Of a stretch of DNA of 64,000 nt, positions 1 to 11,674 are shown one piece after another. Each line of letters starts with the position of its first letter. Position 1 is the stretch's first letter. Source of the stretch: Microdochium bolleyi (lineage: Eukaryota > Ascomycota > Sordariomycetes > Xylariales > Microdochiaceae); assembly GCA_001566295.1 (NCBI GenBank), contig KQ964246.1, forward strand, positions 1,550,001 through 1,614,000, given 5' to 3'. A program made the position numbers and the translations under genes. Below the pieces are notes generated by a model, which saw only the letters and a list, made by a program, of their open reading frames with translations, was not told the DNA's origin and ran no database searches.

Positions 1-3000
1 TCTGGACTCGGACAGAATCCCTTGGGGCACTGAACCCGCTGGGCCACAAGAAGGCTTCACCTGGACATACCACGCATGTATATGTCTTCTTCGCAGCATA
101 CCAACTCTCCCATCATGCCCCATCCAGCTCTGGAACGAGCCCAGTCTCCTTTCGAGCCATAGCTACTCCAAGCCAAGAAAGGCTCAGTCGGACGGCGTAG
201 ACTGAGGCCCACAGAATCCTGATTCAGGCCGCGGATAATTAGTCGCAGTGCTAGCGAGGCACCGGTGACAAGGGCACGGACAGGCATCGTACATGCCCCG
301 GATTCCCACAACTGTGACACTTCGGCACAGCGCGAGGCAACAGGCAAACCCGCAAGCAACAAAACAGTACTTTACGAAATCGAGAACCTGGCTGGACGAG
401 AGACGGCTGCAGATAGCGACCCCCGAAGCTCGAACCGTGGCAACGGCAGAAATCTCTGGAAAGTGACTCGGCAGACCCGACAGGATGTCGCCCAACGTCG
501 CGTCCATGTCGCCAATGCTTTGACATACCTAGCTTGATTCGCTTGCCACTAGGTGTCTCGGCGGCCACGTGGGTGCAGTCTGCCAGTTGCCCTCCGACTC
601 GCATCCCGTCATCTCGACACACGACGTCGGGGCAGTGTCCGGCATGCGAGAAGCCGTGACACTGATACGTCCATGGCACATGGCCGTCTTCCCCACCCGG
701 CGATAGAGACACTCGAGTGGGCTGAAAAGCCCCATAGCTTCGCGACCACAAGTGTCCGGGTCGGTCGAGCTCTGAGGCATGTTTCAAGAGGACAAGACCA
801 CAGTGCGTGCCAGCATTTGATGACGGGCCGGCCTCGCCTGCCTCTCAGAAGAGCAAGGGCACCTTTCTCACTGCAACAGGCCCCACAGTGCATCATCCCA
901 GTTTCGCAACATCCATAGCGAACGCCTCGATCCCCCACTAATGCAGGTCCGGGTTGCACTGGCCAATGGGCGGCTCCCCGGCCCTTTCTCGAAGCGTTCC
1001 TGGGTTGCATACATGTGGGTTCCCTATCCGGTTTCAGCACCCATCTGTCGGGTTCGCCTTCACATTGGGAACAAGCCCGCGCTGTTCGGTAAAGCTTTTG
1101 AACCTACCTATTGTCGGAGGGCTCCCTTGACCACCTCACTCGATACCAAGCTCACAAATGGCCGCCTTGTACGTACCACGTGGACCAAGCGTAGTCTCAG
1201 CTACGGGCATATCCACAACTGGGCTCATCACCGACTTCAAACTCCACAGCCCAGTCTTTAGCTGACGCCGAAGTGAAGCGACAGGAGATACGACGGAAAC
1301 CGCTTGCCACCAAGGGTGGAGCTTCATGGCAGGTTCTGCCGTGTTAACACGGCGCAAGTGGAAGGGACTGGAGTCCAACAAACAGAAGCATACCAGCGGT
1401 TCGTCAGACACTATCAAAATCCTGAGATGGTACCTGTCGGCAGTCGATCGACGCAGATCTCACTACGCAAATCTGACGCTATCTATCACCCATCAGCCGA
1501 GGTCCTCCTGGCCCTCAGCCAGTACAGCGGCCCTGTGCAGCCCGTGGCGTGGCGCGGCGCGTTCATCGCCACATGTGCCGCAGCTTGTCAGCTGGTGATC
1601 CTCATTTCCTACCCGTCATGGTGGCCAAGCTATCCAATGACGTGGAAATCGGTCCTCAAAGCTGGCATCATGCTCCAACACCGGAAGGGCCCAGATCTAC
1701 GGGGACTTATTTGTCATTTGATGCGACGTGAAACGGAAACTGCCTAGACTGCATCTGACGAGCCCTTGCCGATCCTGAGGCGAGCGTCACTTGGAGCCGT
1801 AAGTCAGAACGGCTCGCCAGCGATCACGATAATGCGGACGCTGCTGGCCACCACGACTTTGGTGCCCTATGTTCAGCCGCTGCATCTGCAGAAGAAAGCC
1901 AATGCACATCTCCGTGTCTCAGCGCTCTGTCTCTGCAGCAATCTGTCGTGCAGCCTTCGGCGAGGATCGTCCGCCCTACTCGTTGCACCTCAACGCTTGC
2001 CTCCAACAGCATGCAGCGAAGCACCGTCGAAATCAATAGTTGCGGCAATGTCAACCGTGCACGGGCTGGGCGACCATGAATAATCGAAGGCTCCCCACGC
2101 CATAGTGCACCACACCAGTGGCTGATTGACGGTGCGGCGCATTTGGCAATGTCCACACAAGCTTAGCGCAAGAGACAGACTTCAAAGGTTCCTCCCGCTT
2201 GTCAGTCGTGAGCTTGCAGGGTGGTCGGCTAATTCACACCCCACGACGGCAGCCTCTCCGGAGCACACCAAAATTGCCAACTGGAGCGCAATCCCACGCG
2301 CCCCCACAAAGCACTTGCCCCGCCTGTTATCTTCCATGGTATCCATGGATCGAGGTACCAAATACTGGACACCATACAACACACCACCACCACCATCAAG
2401 CCCAGGTTCCAAACCCGCCACGCTGGTGTAACAGAGCAGGCAGGTGCATCGCAGCTTCACGTTTGCTGACTCGCCCCACGGCTCGACACCGGCACTGCGC
2501 TCTGCAGAAACCGCAAGCGAGGCCACATGTCTCAGTTGTCGGCAGCGGCCGTGGTCCCGGGGGGCCGTGCAGCCCCCCCTCCCGTCTGGCAAGTGAGCTG
2601 GTCCTTGTCCCGAGCCGCCAGACGCTACAAGACGATCAACCGTCTGCTCCGTGCACTTCCCCAGCTGTCTGTTCCCTCCTTCCGTGGCCGTGGCCCTTTC
2701 TTCGACAGGGTCTTGCGCGCAAACCTGTACCGATGGCAGTATCAGGGCAGCCCGCTGGACCTCTTGGCCGTGAAGAGATACAGCCGATCGTACGGCATTG
2801 TATCCTGCCATGTGGTCACCGGCCTTGACCGCCATTGCGTTTGGTTGACCTCAAGGAACCCCAAGCCCTCCATGGTACAATGAGTGGAGTCGGGTTGTAT
2901 CACGCGTTCCAGAACGTGCTGCTACTATCAGCATTGCCAACACGATGGTATTGACGGATTGTCATGGCTGGCTGATTGGGTCCACATTGTACGGAGCGAG

Positions 3001-3369
3001 GCAACGGAGCAAACAAAGGCATGCTCCAGCATGCTACCTGGGCATTGGCCGCGGATTGCCATAGTGGTGGGGATGATGCCACCCGCCTGGGCCATCCGGC
3101 TCCCCGTGCCTGGCCTGCATGTCAACCCGGGTTATCTGTGGGGCATGGTCTTGGAGTCAATACGAATAACCCTTACCCTTATCCCGACCCTGGCAACTAT
3201 TCCAGCACTAGGCCTGCGGACACCGGCCAGGACGACTCTTTCGCCCTTGACCCCGGGCTGGCCAGCACCTGTGTGGCTGGTCGGTGTTCACAGCCGGCCG
3301 GCGACAACGGTGCCGCAAGATACCCATCCACTGGATGTTCCATGCAACGACGGGGGGCTTTCCCTTGAG

Positions 3370-3394
3370 CCTGTCTTGCCTGTCTTGCCTGTCT
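3370..3394. repeat. tandem 9-bp repeat
   Basis: Nearly three head-to-tail copies of the unit CCTGTCTTG, the last one imperfect. It is a short minisatellite-like tract in the gene-free left region. Confidence 0.7.
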
Positions 3395-5260
3395 GCTCGA
3401 CCGACCGCCGTCCCTGGTTGTTTCGGATCCTCCCAATCTCGGCACCTCCCTCCCTTGCCCGCAGGGCCGGGAAGAAGGTTAATGCCTCGAGTGCTTCCAG
3501 AATGTCTCAAGAACGGTTCCTCGTGAAAGGTTCCAGGTGCGACTTGTGGCGCCCAGCCTTCCATCGCTGTCGGGGTGGAACACTCGACAGTGGCGCCCCC
3601 CAAACCCATGTACAGAAGGGTAGTACACAATCCAGCCAGACACAGGGCCGAAACTCTAAAGAGCGAGACGACGAGGACGACGACGGAGGGGGCGGTCGGT
3701 AGGTACTGCTGTAGGTGGTGTGCTGCCAAGCACGTGTGCGCTGGGCAGGGTTCGAGGCGGTCTGGTCCCTGCATGAAAAGACTTACCGCCAGCAGACTGG
3801 AGGTCAGAGGGGAAGCTGCCATAGCTGTGGCGGGCGCCACAACCACTGGGAGCCATGCGATGCTCCGCTGCCCACTTCATATTATGGAGTTTGGTGAGGT
3901 CTATTCCCATCTTCGTCCATCTCCAGATTTGCGTCGGCGTCGGCGCCATTGTTAGTTCGCCCGGCAGAACGTGGATGACAGCTTCGTGACCGGCGTCTCT
4001 CACACTCGCGCTCTCCTCTGTTCAGCTCTGCGGGTAGCCTTTCCTGATCCGGTTGGGTCGCCGTCACCTCCTGGGCCTGTGGCTGCGTGCGTCGCCTTTG
4101 TTCCCCTCAAACTGACAAGCGCGGTGGCGCTGTCGCACGTGTGTGTGCTTTCCCCCCTCCACGAGGCTTGATGGTGCTTTTTGGTGGTTGGTCGCGGCGT
4201 GCGGCTGCGAGACGAGGCGGGACAGGATGCATGCGCACCCCGGTCTGCCCTGCACTGTGATCACGGAGAGTGCCGCCATCCATATTCGCATGTACCGCAG
4301 GTACACGTGCTGCGGAGTTTGGTCCTGCAACGCATGTGTCTCTAGATTACGCCTGGGGCAGGCAGCGGCAGGCAGCGGTTGATGTTGGTAGTGGGAGAGC
4401 TGGTGGGTAAACAATAACAACTTGTTTCGGCAGGTGGGGGCGAGTCGGTTGCTCCAACAGACGCCATCTATCAGTTCATGCAAGAGAGTGTGCGTGGTCT
4501 TTTCCTGGACACTGGGAGTCCCCGTTAGCTTCCCTTCCATCCCTCTTCCATCATTCTTCCATCGTTCGATAATGATGATGACAACAAGTGGGCATTGTAC
4601 CATGAGTTATTGTCTCGGAATTATGGCGAGGCTGACTCTCCAGCAAAGCCAGCACCAGTCAAAGCAAATTAGCATGAACTGTCGATATGCAATATATTGT
4701 CTTCCTCAACTGACTGGTGTTGGGATCCCAGAAGCTGGCCATCCACGGTTTGGATGGCGTCATCAGAGTGTTTTCCTTGCAAAGTTACATTCGGTGTACG
4801 CGTATTCAGTACTCCTGGAGCTGTGGTACGGGAGTTTAGGCTGGGAGAGGGGGGGTGTCCTAGTTGCCTGACGGGAGTTATCGTTGGTACCGGAGTCCTT
4901 TACTTCCACGACGGGGATGGTCCAAGTTCGAGCTCTCCATTTGTCGGATCGCTTCCGGCAGCTCGCGGTGTTCTGCTCATGCTGTTCTGCATCTGAGACA
5001 CTTGTGGACTTATCCCAGGGTGGCAGGATGGGATCCGGACACCAGAGCTGAATTGGTGGCAGGGCCGGAGCCAAGACGACGAGACATCGAGACCGCTCTC
5101 TGTTCCGTTCTGTTGCGAGTCAAGCTCTCCACACACCTAATACAACATAAAATATACACACAAGAAGGTCCCCACGACGCCGAGTGTCGCATGCATGCAC
5201 GCACAGAGACAACTGGTGTGTGTGGGCTTGTTTGAGGAAGAGCGGGTGGTGTCGCCGTCC

Positions 5261-5282
5261 GCGCGCACACACACACGCACAC
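5261..5282. repeat. alternating GC/AC dinucleotide tract
   Basis: A strictly alternating purine-pyrimidine run of about 22 bp (GC followed by AC repeats). It is a microsatellite in non-coding DNA. Confidence 0.75.
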
Positions 5283-6249
5283 TTCCAACACACCATCTCA
5301 CACAGCTTGGGTTTCTTGCTGATATGCCGCTTTGCTAAGGCAGAACAGCACCTACTGCGTAGTGCCGAAGGTGGGTTGTTTGCAGCCAGCACTTGTTCTT
5401 CGGGGTTTCCATGCATCCTGCAGGTATGAGACCTGGATGCATGAGCCGTTGTGGCGCATGGCCACAAAACCTGTTTCGAGCACACATGCCTCCGTCGCGC
5501 GGGGTCCGAGCCACGCAGCCACTGGCCCGGTAGTGCACCGTAGGTAATACGCTAGGTCTGCTCTTGAGGACGTAGCGGACGATCAGGCACGGACGGTGCC
5601 TGGTGGGCGACAGTCGACGATCAGGCAGTCGTGATGCTCGGGAGTCCTAAAGCAAGCTGCATAAGGTCCTCTAGACCCATGTTTCAGAGCACATGCGCCT
5701 CGAAGCTCCAAAGGTACGTAGAAGACAAGGCGGCGTGTCGGTCTGAAAAGGTGCCATTTGTGGCGTGTGATGCCATGTGTCGGCCACGAGTCAACGGGTG
5801 GCTAAGGCATATGCAGGAGTGAGGGGGTGGCATGACGCCATGAACCCAAGTGCCTGCTTGGCAAGACATGACCACGATTGCCAATGTCCAACGTCGATAT
5901 TGCGGCTTGTTGTCGTGGGACTAGTGGCCTTGACAACTACCGCCGCAATGTGATGGTGGGGTGGTGCTGCATCCTAGATCCGGACGCCTCTCGGCCGGGG
6001 CCACGTGCAGCTCCGTGCCTGTGGTCTGGGGATTGTCCAACGAAGCCCTTGCTCGTGGCGTCGCTCGCGTCGTCGCTGAGGCTGACCTTGGTGTTGTTGT
6101 TTGCTCGAGGCTGGGCCGACTCTGAAGGGGCAGAGGAGGCCGACGAGACGAGCAGGCCATGCTCAGCCGGCGCCATCGTCCTCCCCAGCCGGGTCCCGGG
6201 GACCGTGGCCGTGTTTGCTTTTTCCAGGGTGCAGGCCGGGCGGCGGGTC

Positions 6250-6277
6250 GTGATCCGTGACCCGTGATCCGTGATCC
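6250..6277. repeat. four tandem copies of a 7-bp unit
   Basis: Four head-to-tail units of GTGATCC, the second reading GTGACCC. No coding context is visible. Confidence 0.8.
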
Positions 6278-6612
6278 GGAGCGGCGCAGGGATTGCTGCT
6301 GGCGATGGACAGGAGGCAGCTGTGTCTGTGTCGGCAGCATAGACAGCGCAGAGCATGCGACAGCCACGGAGCCCTTTGGGAAGGCACGAAGCCCATCACC
6401 GCGAAGGCAGACGACCCACGCCGCGTAGCTAGCGTGCCACCACCCACAATGCAAGACCTCGGAAGTAGGCGTCGACCTGAGATGGCTTCTGCCTCCGCCA
6501 AGCCTCATCTTGTCCTCGGAAGGACCTGCTAACCTAGCGCCCGCCTCGCCGCCCCGAGCTCCTCCTAGTCGAGCAATAGTCTACCGAATGCCACAGTAGT
6601 CACCATCTCCGG

Positions 6613-6636
6613 CCCACGCCCACGCCCACGCCCACA
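6613..6636. repeat. four tandem copies of a 6-bp unit
   Basis: Four head-to-tail copies of CCCACG, the last ending in A. It lies in non-coding DNA. Confidence 0.8.
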
Positions 6637-9517
6637 ACGCCGGCGACGATGCCTCGATGCCACACGCACCGTACTCCGTCGGCCGTGGGCGCACCTTTCC
6701 AACGTCATCCGTGGTCATAGTCCTAGGAACCGAGTGCTCATGACTCGACATGCAGCAGAAGCGCAGCACGACACCACCACCACCATTGCTGCAACTGAAA
6801 CAACCGCACCACCCGCCATTGCCTTCCGTAGGGTAGTCTGCTCTACGCGACTGGCCTCGCGGGCACTCCCTCGGGGCGGTCGGTCGCCATGTCATGGTCC
6901 TGCAGCACATAGAACAGCGCAAACCACCGCATCAACTTCGGCACGGCACCCTCCCGCGCGGTGTCTTACCACCCACACTCTTTCTCCTCCGCGACTCAGC
7001 GACGTGCGCATGCCCGGCACACCTTCTGCAGCGACCGTCGTGGATCATTCTTCGTGCATTCTACGGCGGCTTCCCCTGGGTCGCCCCGAACCAGGCTACT
7101 GCTGTCTCAAACCTTAGTCCTGGGAAACCTTCTACCCGCGCGGCTCTGCTCATCGCTTTCCGTGTTACATCCTTCTGGCTCCAACAACCAGATGCCTGAG
7201 CCATGCACAACATCACATGGCTCGCGAGCATCACACAGCTTTCGCTCCCTCGCATAACAGAGTACGTCCTAGAAATTAGACTCGCAGAACACAGTCGATC
7301 AGCGCCAAAGGATAGCGACAACTGATGAAAAACTCAGCCGCAGTGGGACGCAACTCAATTTGTGGGAGCTACCGACCGCACTTTGTCTATGTTCTGCTGA
7401 CGTAGCCTAATCTCGTCAAGGGTGATCGCTCAAGCTTAGCGCGGTATTCCATATGGGGGGATGTCCGTCAACACTAAGCTCGAACTGAAAGTGACAAGCC
7501 GGGGTTTTCTGAGCCGTCGCTTGTGATTGCCAGCAGTAAGTATTCTGCTGCACTTTGCGGCTGACAGGTCTAATCAGCTGCGACTTGCTTCGCCAACCAC
7601 CATGGCAACATGGTCTTCCAGACGCGGCACAGTGCCGCAGTAATAGCGCTTGCTGGCTTTCAGCCCCCAGCCGGCAAGAATTGATTCATTGGTGGACAAC
7701 GGATCCCGGCCCCCGTCGTCGATCGAATCTCTCGAATTGCGATCTGATTAAGTGCCGCGCCGAGCTTAGCGCCTCTATCTGGAGCAGGCGTAATCCGGTC
7801 GAGGCGTACGTAGGCGAAGATGACCAAGACATTAGACGACGACGGCGGCGACGGCACTAGTTGATGAGCCAGCTCATCACGAGGCGTTGCGACTCCAATC
7901 GACTCGAAGACAGCTCCAAGCCACCACGGCCAACGCCCAGAAGCTAGATCATGTCTGGCTAGCATCTGGACCGGTCTCACGTCAATGTCGCCAATGAATC
8001 GGTCCCGGCGGCACTTGGTCGTGACTAACCGATATGTACTGTTCTGTGTCTTGCTATTCGTTCTTGGCAAGCTGGCTGGCACCCTGCGCTAGCAGAATGC
8101 TCGTCTCGGTCGCCTGTATTTCCCTGCTTCCAAGCATGAGCGCTACTCCGTAGCGTGACCTTCCGGAAGTATAGTCCAGGTTTGTACTTGGTCGTAAGCA
8201 ACATGGATGAGAACCAGGACGCTAGGATCTCACTCCACACGCCCCGAGCTCTGTCCCCATCATCTGCATACTGCGTAGTCCCTGGGTATCGCGCTCGGGA
8301 ATTCCGCTCCTTCTTTACGGCGGTGGCAAATTACAATGTACGCCAGCCCGATGGTAAACGTGCCCCTTGTGTTTTGGCTAGCGCAGGATGCTACATAACG
8401 CCTTTGCTGGAGAGGGAGCTTGGGCTTCTCGAAGATACAGTACCGAGATAAAGAGACAGCCTTCTCGTCATAGGCCATGCGGTACGACACTGGCCTGGTC
8501 CGGCGACTTCCCAGACTTTGCAGAGGTGGAGATAATCCTGGACGTTGATCTGCCACAGGGGGGCTTAGACAGCGGACACCTGCTGGCCAGGATCCAGGTT
8601 TATGGCAGTCCTCAGGCGCACTCTCCCAAGTCAACATGCCCACAACACCCAGACGCACACGCGCACACGCATAATACTTGCTCGAGGCAAGAAGGGGCCT
8701 GAGAGCGGTTATGGACGAGGCTAAGGGACCCTTCTGCCAGTGTCGAATCTGAGCCCAAGTTCCGGCATGCTTCCGAACCTTGAATCCCTGCATCTCGCTC
8801 GCCCCATTTCCGAACGAGGAGCTGCCACTGGCTGCCAGTTTCCCACTTGCGATAACCCACAGACAATTGTTTTTCTCTCTTCCTCGGTCTCCTCTGTATC
8901 CATTTTCCCTTCTTGGTCCACTACTTTCTCATCCTCCTTCGAGATCGAGATCGCCGATCTCCCATCGTGCACAGGCACATATCCACCCGCATGAAGCTGG
9001 CGATAAAAAGGTGACTATATCGTCGGGGCAGGGTCATTGCGGCGGCAGCGGCGGGCCCTGGTTGGCTAGACTTGCTCCATGCATAGTGTCTTTCCTCTCT
9101 TTTCTCCAGCGGGTTGGTCCCCGAGGTCCCTGGATGGTCCCCTGATCCCTGGATCGGCGGTCTAGCGGCCCTCACTCGTGTCGATCCTCCAAGTCTGGAC
9201 TTTGCGAGCCGGCTCTTGGCGAGCGAGAGGCAGCCCGGCGACAGTGTGCTCAAGACCAGACGTCTGTGCTTTGTCTGTTGGTTGGTCCGCCGGCCGGCCG
9301 GCCGCCGGGGCTCCCTAACTGGCTCCTTCTGCAAGTGTGCTTCGCGTCCAGGCATTCTCCGGCGCAACTTGGACCGGACAAGCCCGGGCGGGAACGGCAG
9401 CACTTTGGAGTAGAAGACTAATCATTCACTACGGCTCTTCTATTTTCGTGACACACGGGACATTTGCGTGGTCAAAGGTTGTCGTGTGTGCCGTCGCTCG
9501 TGTCTTGACAACGCTGC

Positions 9518-9553
9518 AGAAAGAGAAAAAAAAGAAAAGAAAAAAGAAAAAAG
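9518..9553. repeat. 36-nt A-rich purine tract
   Basis: An uninterrupted purine run, mostly A with spaced G, followed directly by GC-rich sequence. On the minus strand it is a T-rich pyrimidine run. No gene is next to it. Confidence 0.75.
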
Positions 9554-9894
9554 CGGGCTTGAGTCCTCCCACCGCACCGGCATGGCCGCCGGATGGCGCG
9601 GATAGACGGCGCCGAATTCCAATTGACAGATCAATCAAGGCAGGGAACTATCGACTCACAGGGCAATGCGCGACCTCCGCTGACCATGTTAGCGACTGAT
9701 GCCCAGTGCTCTGCCAAAACGAGGCTCTGTGATGGACGAGAGCTGGTTGTCTTCGTCATACTTGAATATTGCGCTATCCTGAACTATGTATCATGTCTTC
9801 CCTTCAGGGCGTGTTCTGCGATTTGGAGACGAAATGAGACGAGGCCACCACACGCGGCAGACTTGAGCATGCAAGGAACGGGAAGAAGACGGCC

Positions 9895-9921
9895 GAGAGA
9901 GAGAGAAGGGGGGGGGGGGGA
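9895..9921. repeat. GA repeat running into a 13-G homopolymer
   Basis: A purine-only run: GA dinucleotides pass into a run of 13 G. Length is likely to be unreliable in this homopolymer. Confidence 0.75.
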
Positions 9922-10528
9922 CCCTTGCGTGATTGTACCTACCCGTGCCGTGCCGCTTCAGTCACTCACCACCCCGTTACTCCATCCCGGTTGACGATCA
10001 AAGAGGCTTGTAATTTCAATTAGGGTTCAGGTTGGGAGCAAGGGCGTCTGTCGCACTTTGACTGTGACCGAGGAGGGAGGGCAAAGCCGCGAAGCAGCGA
10101 CAAGCTGGCTATGAGGCGTCGAAGGTCTTCGGTTGTAATTAACAGTATGTCTTCCCGACGCGCAAGAGTGTGATAGAGTATATATAGATTTGTTGACATC
10201 TCCGCGGTTTCGTTCCAGCTCGGCCAGAGGGACTCTCGCGATCAGGACATGGCCTGTTCAGTCCGCAATCTGGAAGCGCCGCTTGCAGACGGAAAACCAA
10301 AGAATAGAGATAATTCCGTCGCTCGGTATTCTCTCTTCCCAGTTCCCTTTCGCTCGGACAATCAGATGAGGAGAATGCATACCATCCCAGTCCCGGCCGG
10401 TGTGTTCTCGACTCGTTTGTGACGATTATGCGCATCTCCTCGCAGGGGTAGACCGGAAACTCTGGTGGTGCCGCGTCCCACGGTCTTGTTCCCTTGAAAC
10501 AGAGCCATCATGAGACGCATGTCCAGAG

Positions 10529-10553
10529 CATATATATATATGTGTGTGTGTGT
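10529..10553. repeat. TA/TG alternating dinucleotide tract
   Basis: A 25-bp strictly alternating purine-pyrimidine run: TA repeats followed by TG repeats. It is a compound microsatellite. Confidence 0.8.
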
Positions 10554-11674
10554 CTAACTTTTAATGTGCCTGCCTCTATATCTATGTCCTGGATATAGGT
10601 GCTCTCGCATTGACCGTCAATATGGTATCTCCATGGGAAATGGGGACAGCGGTCCAGGAAATCGTGAACAAAAACGACACCCCGTCGCGCGCGCTGCTAC
10701 TCCTCACCTCGAGCCGTGGCTTCGACGTTTCCTGCTATTGCTGCTGTGTCTGAATTCCAAGTTAAATTGAATTGTTATTTTGGCCCTCAGGTACCAGAGC
10801 GGGCAGATTGCGCCGCGCGACGATCTCGCATGGCACGATTCTCATCATCACTTTCGAAGGCATGATAATAATCCTATTGTGTAGTGAAACCAAATAATGG
10901 GCTTGGGAGTTGTGCTGCCATGACTGCCGGCCGCTCGCCGAATTACGGTTTCCTCTCTCTTTCGGAATGCAGCGATAGTAAAAAGGTCACATCCAAGCAT
11001 TTTGCAGGAAACCAATGAAAGCGTGGGAGTTTGACGGGTATGAGAACCAAAGAAAAAAACCGAGTAATAGTCTAGGACGAACCGCAATGCGACGTGGAGT
11101 CCGGATCGTCTTGCTCGATTCGCTTTCTCCCCTCCTGACATTGACGTCTCCCAAAGGTTGGGTTTCTCCTTGTCCCAGCTACTACTACCGTTCACGGCAA
11201 CATCGAAGCTACGAGCGAAGGCCACAATCATGTATGTTGGGGTACATTGCGCTCACGGGTTCGGATCTGTTTCCATGCAAGGCATGGAGGACATGCTAGG
11301 CGACAAACAGTGGCACGCAGTCGAACAAGATCAGTGCATTTCAGCGAGGGCGGGAGAGCGTGAGCCACGTGCTCGCTCTTAATCAATTCGCCTCAGCGAT
11401 CCTATCCCAATTGCGGATCCAGGCAACATGTCTTGCCGACTCGCTTTGGTTTCGTCGGTGTTTCGTACAATCGCAACGTTCAACTTCTTACCCAAGATGT
11501 CTCCATAGGCTGACCAGCCAGTAGTATCCAAGATGTGTTGTCCGAAACGCCATGCAATGCTTACTCATGCTCGTGAACCACTGATGCCCCTGCAGTGTGT
11601 GTGGTTCGCACTCTTTCCGAAAATCTGATCTGTAAATGTGAAACACCCCAAGCCCCAAAACCAAGCCGCATAAA

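Larger units (their letters stand above)
1..11674. other. gene-free region, left 11.7 kb
   Basis: I recognise no protein family on either strand here. The longest open frames (about 210-270 codons near 2.2-3.9 kb) overlap one another on opposite strands, several lack an ATG start, and their translations look like translated noise rich in Arg, Pro, Ser and Cys. The base composition is not strongly AT-rich, so this does not look like heavily RIP-mutated transposon DNA. The stretch holds several simple repeats (listed separately) and pyrimidine-rich patches, for example around 8870-8950. It could be long regulatory DNA, non-coding transcripts or decayed sequence; the sequence does not decide between these. 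Confidence 0.6.

Noticed and set aside
2182..2835. 217-codon ATG-initiated frame on the minus strand
   Set aside because: No recognisable motif, and a frame of nearly equal length lies opposite to it over the same DNA, which points to low stop density rather than coding.
2884..3702. 272-codon open frame on the plus strand
   Set aside because: It begins with GTG, its composition is erratic and it overlaps long frames on the opposite strand; the length is reachable by chance at this GC content.
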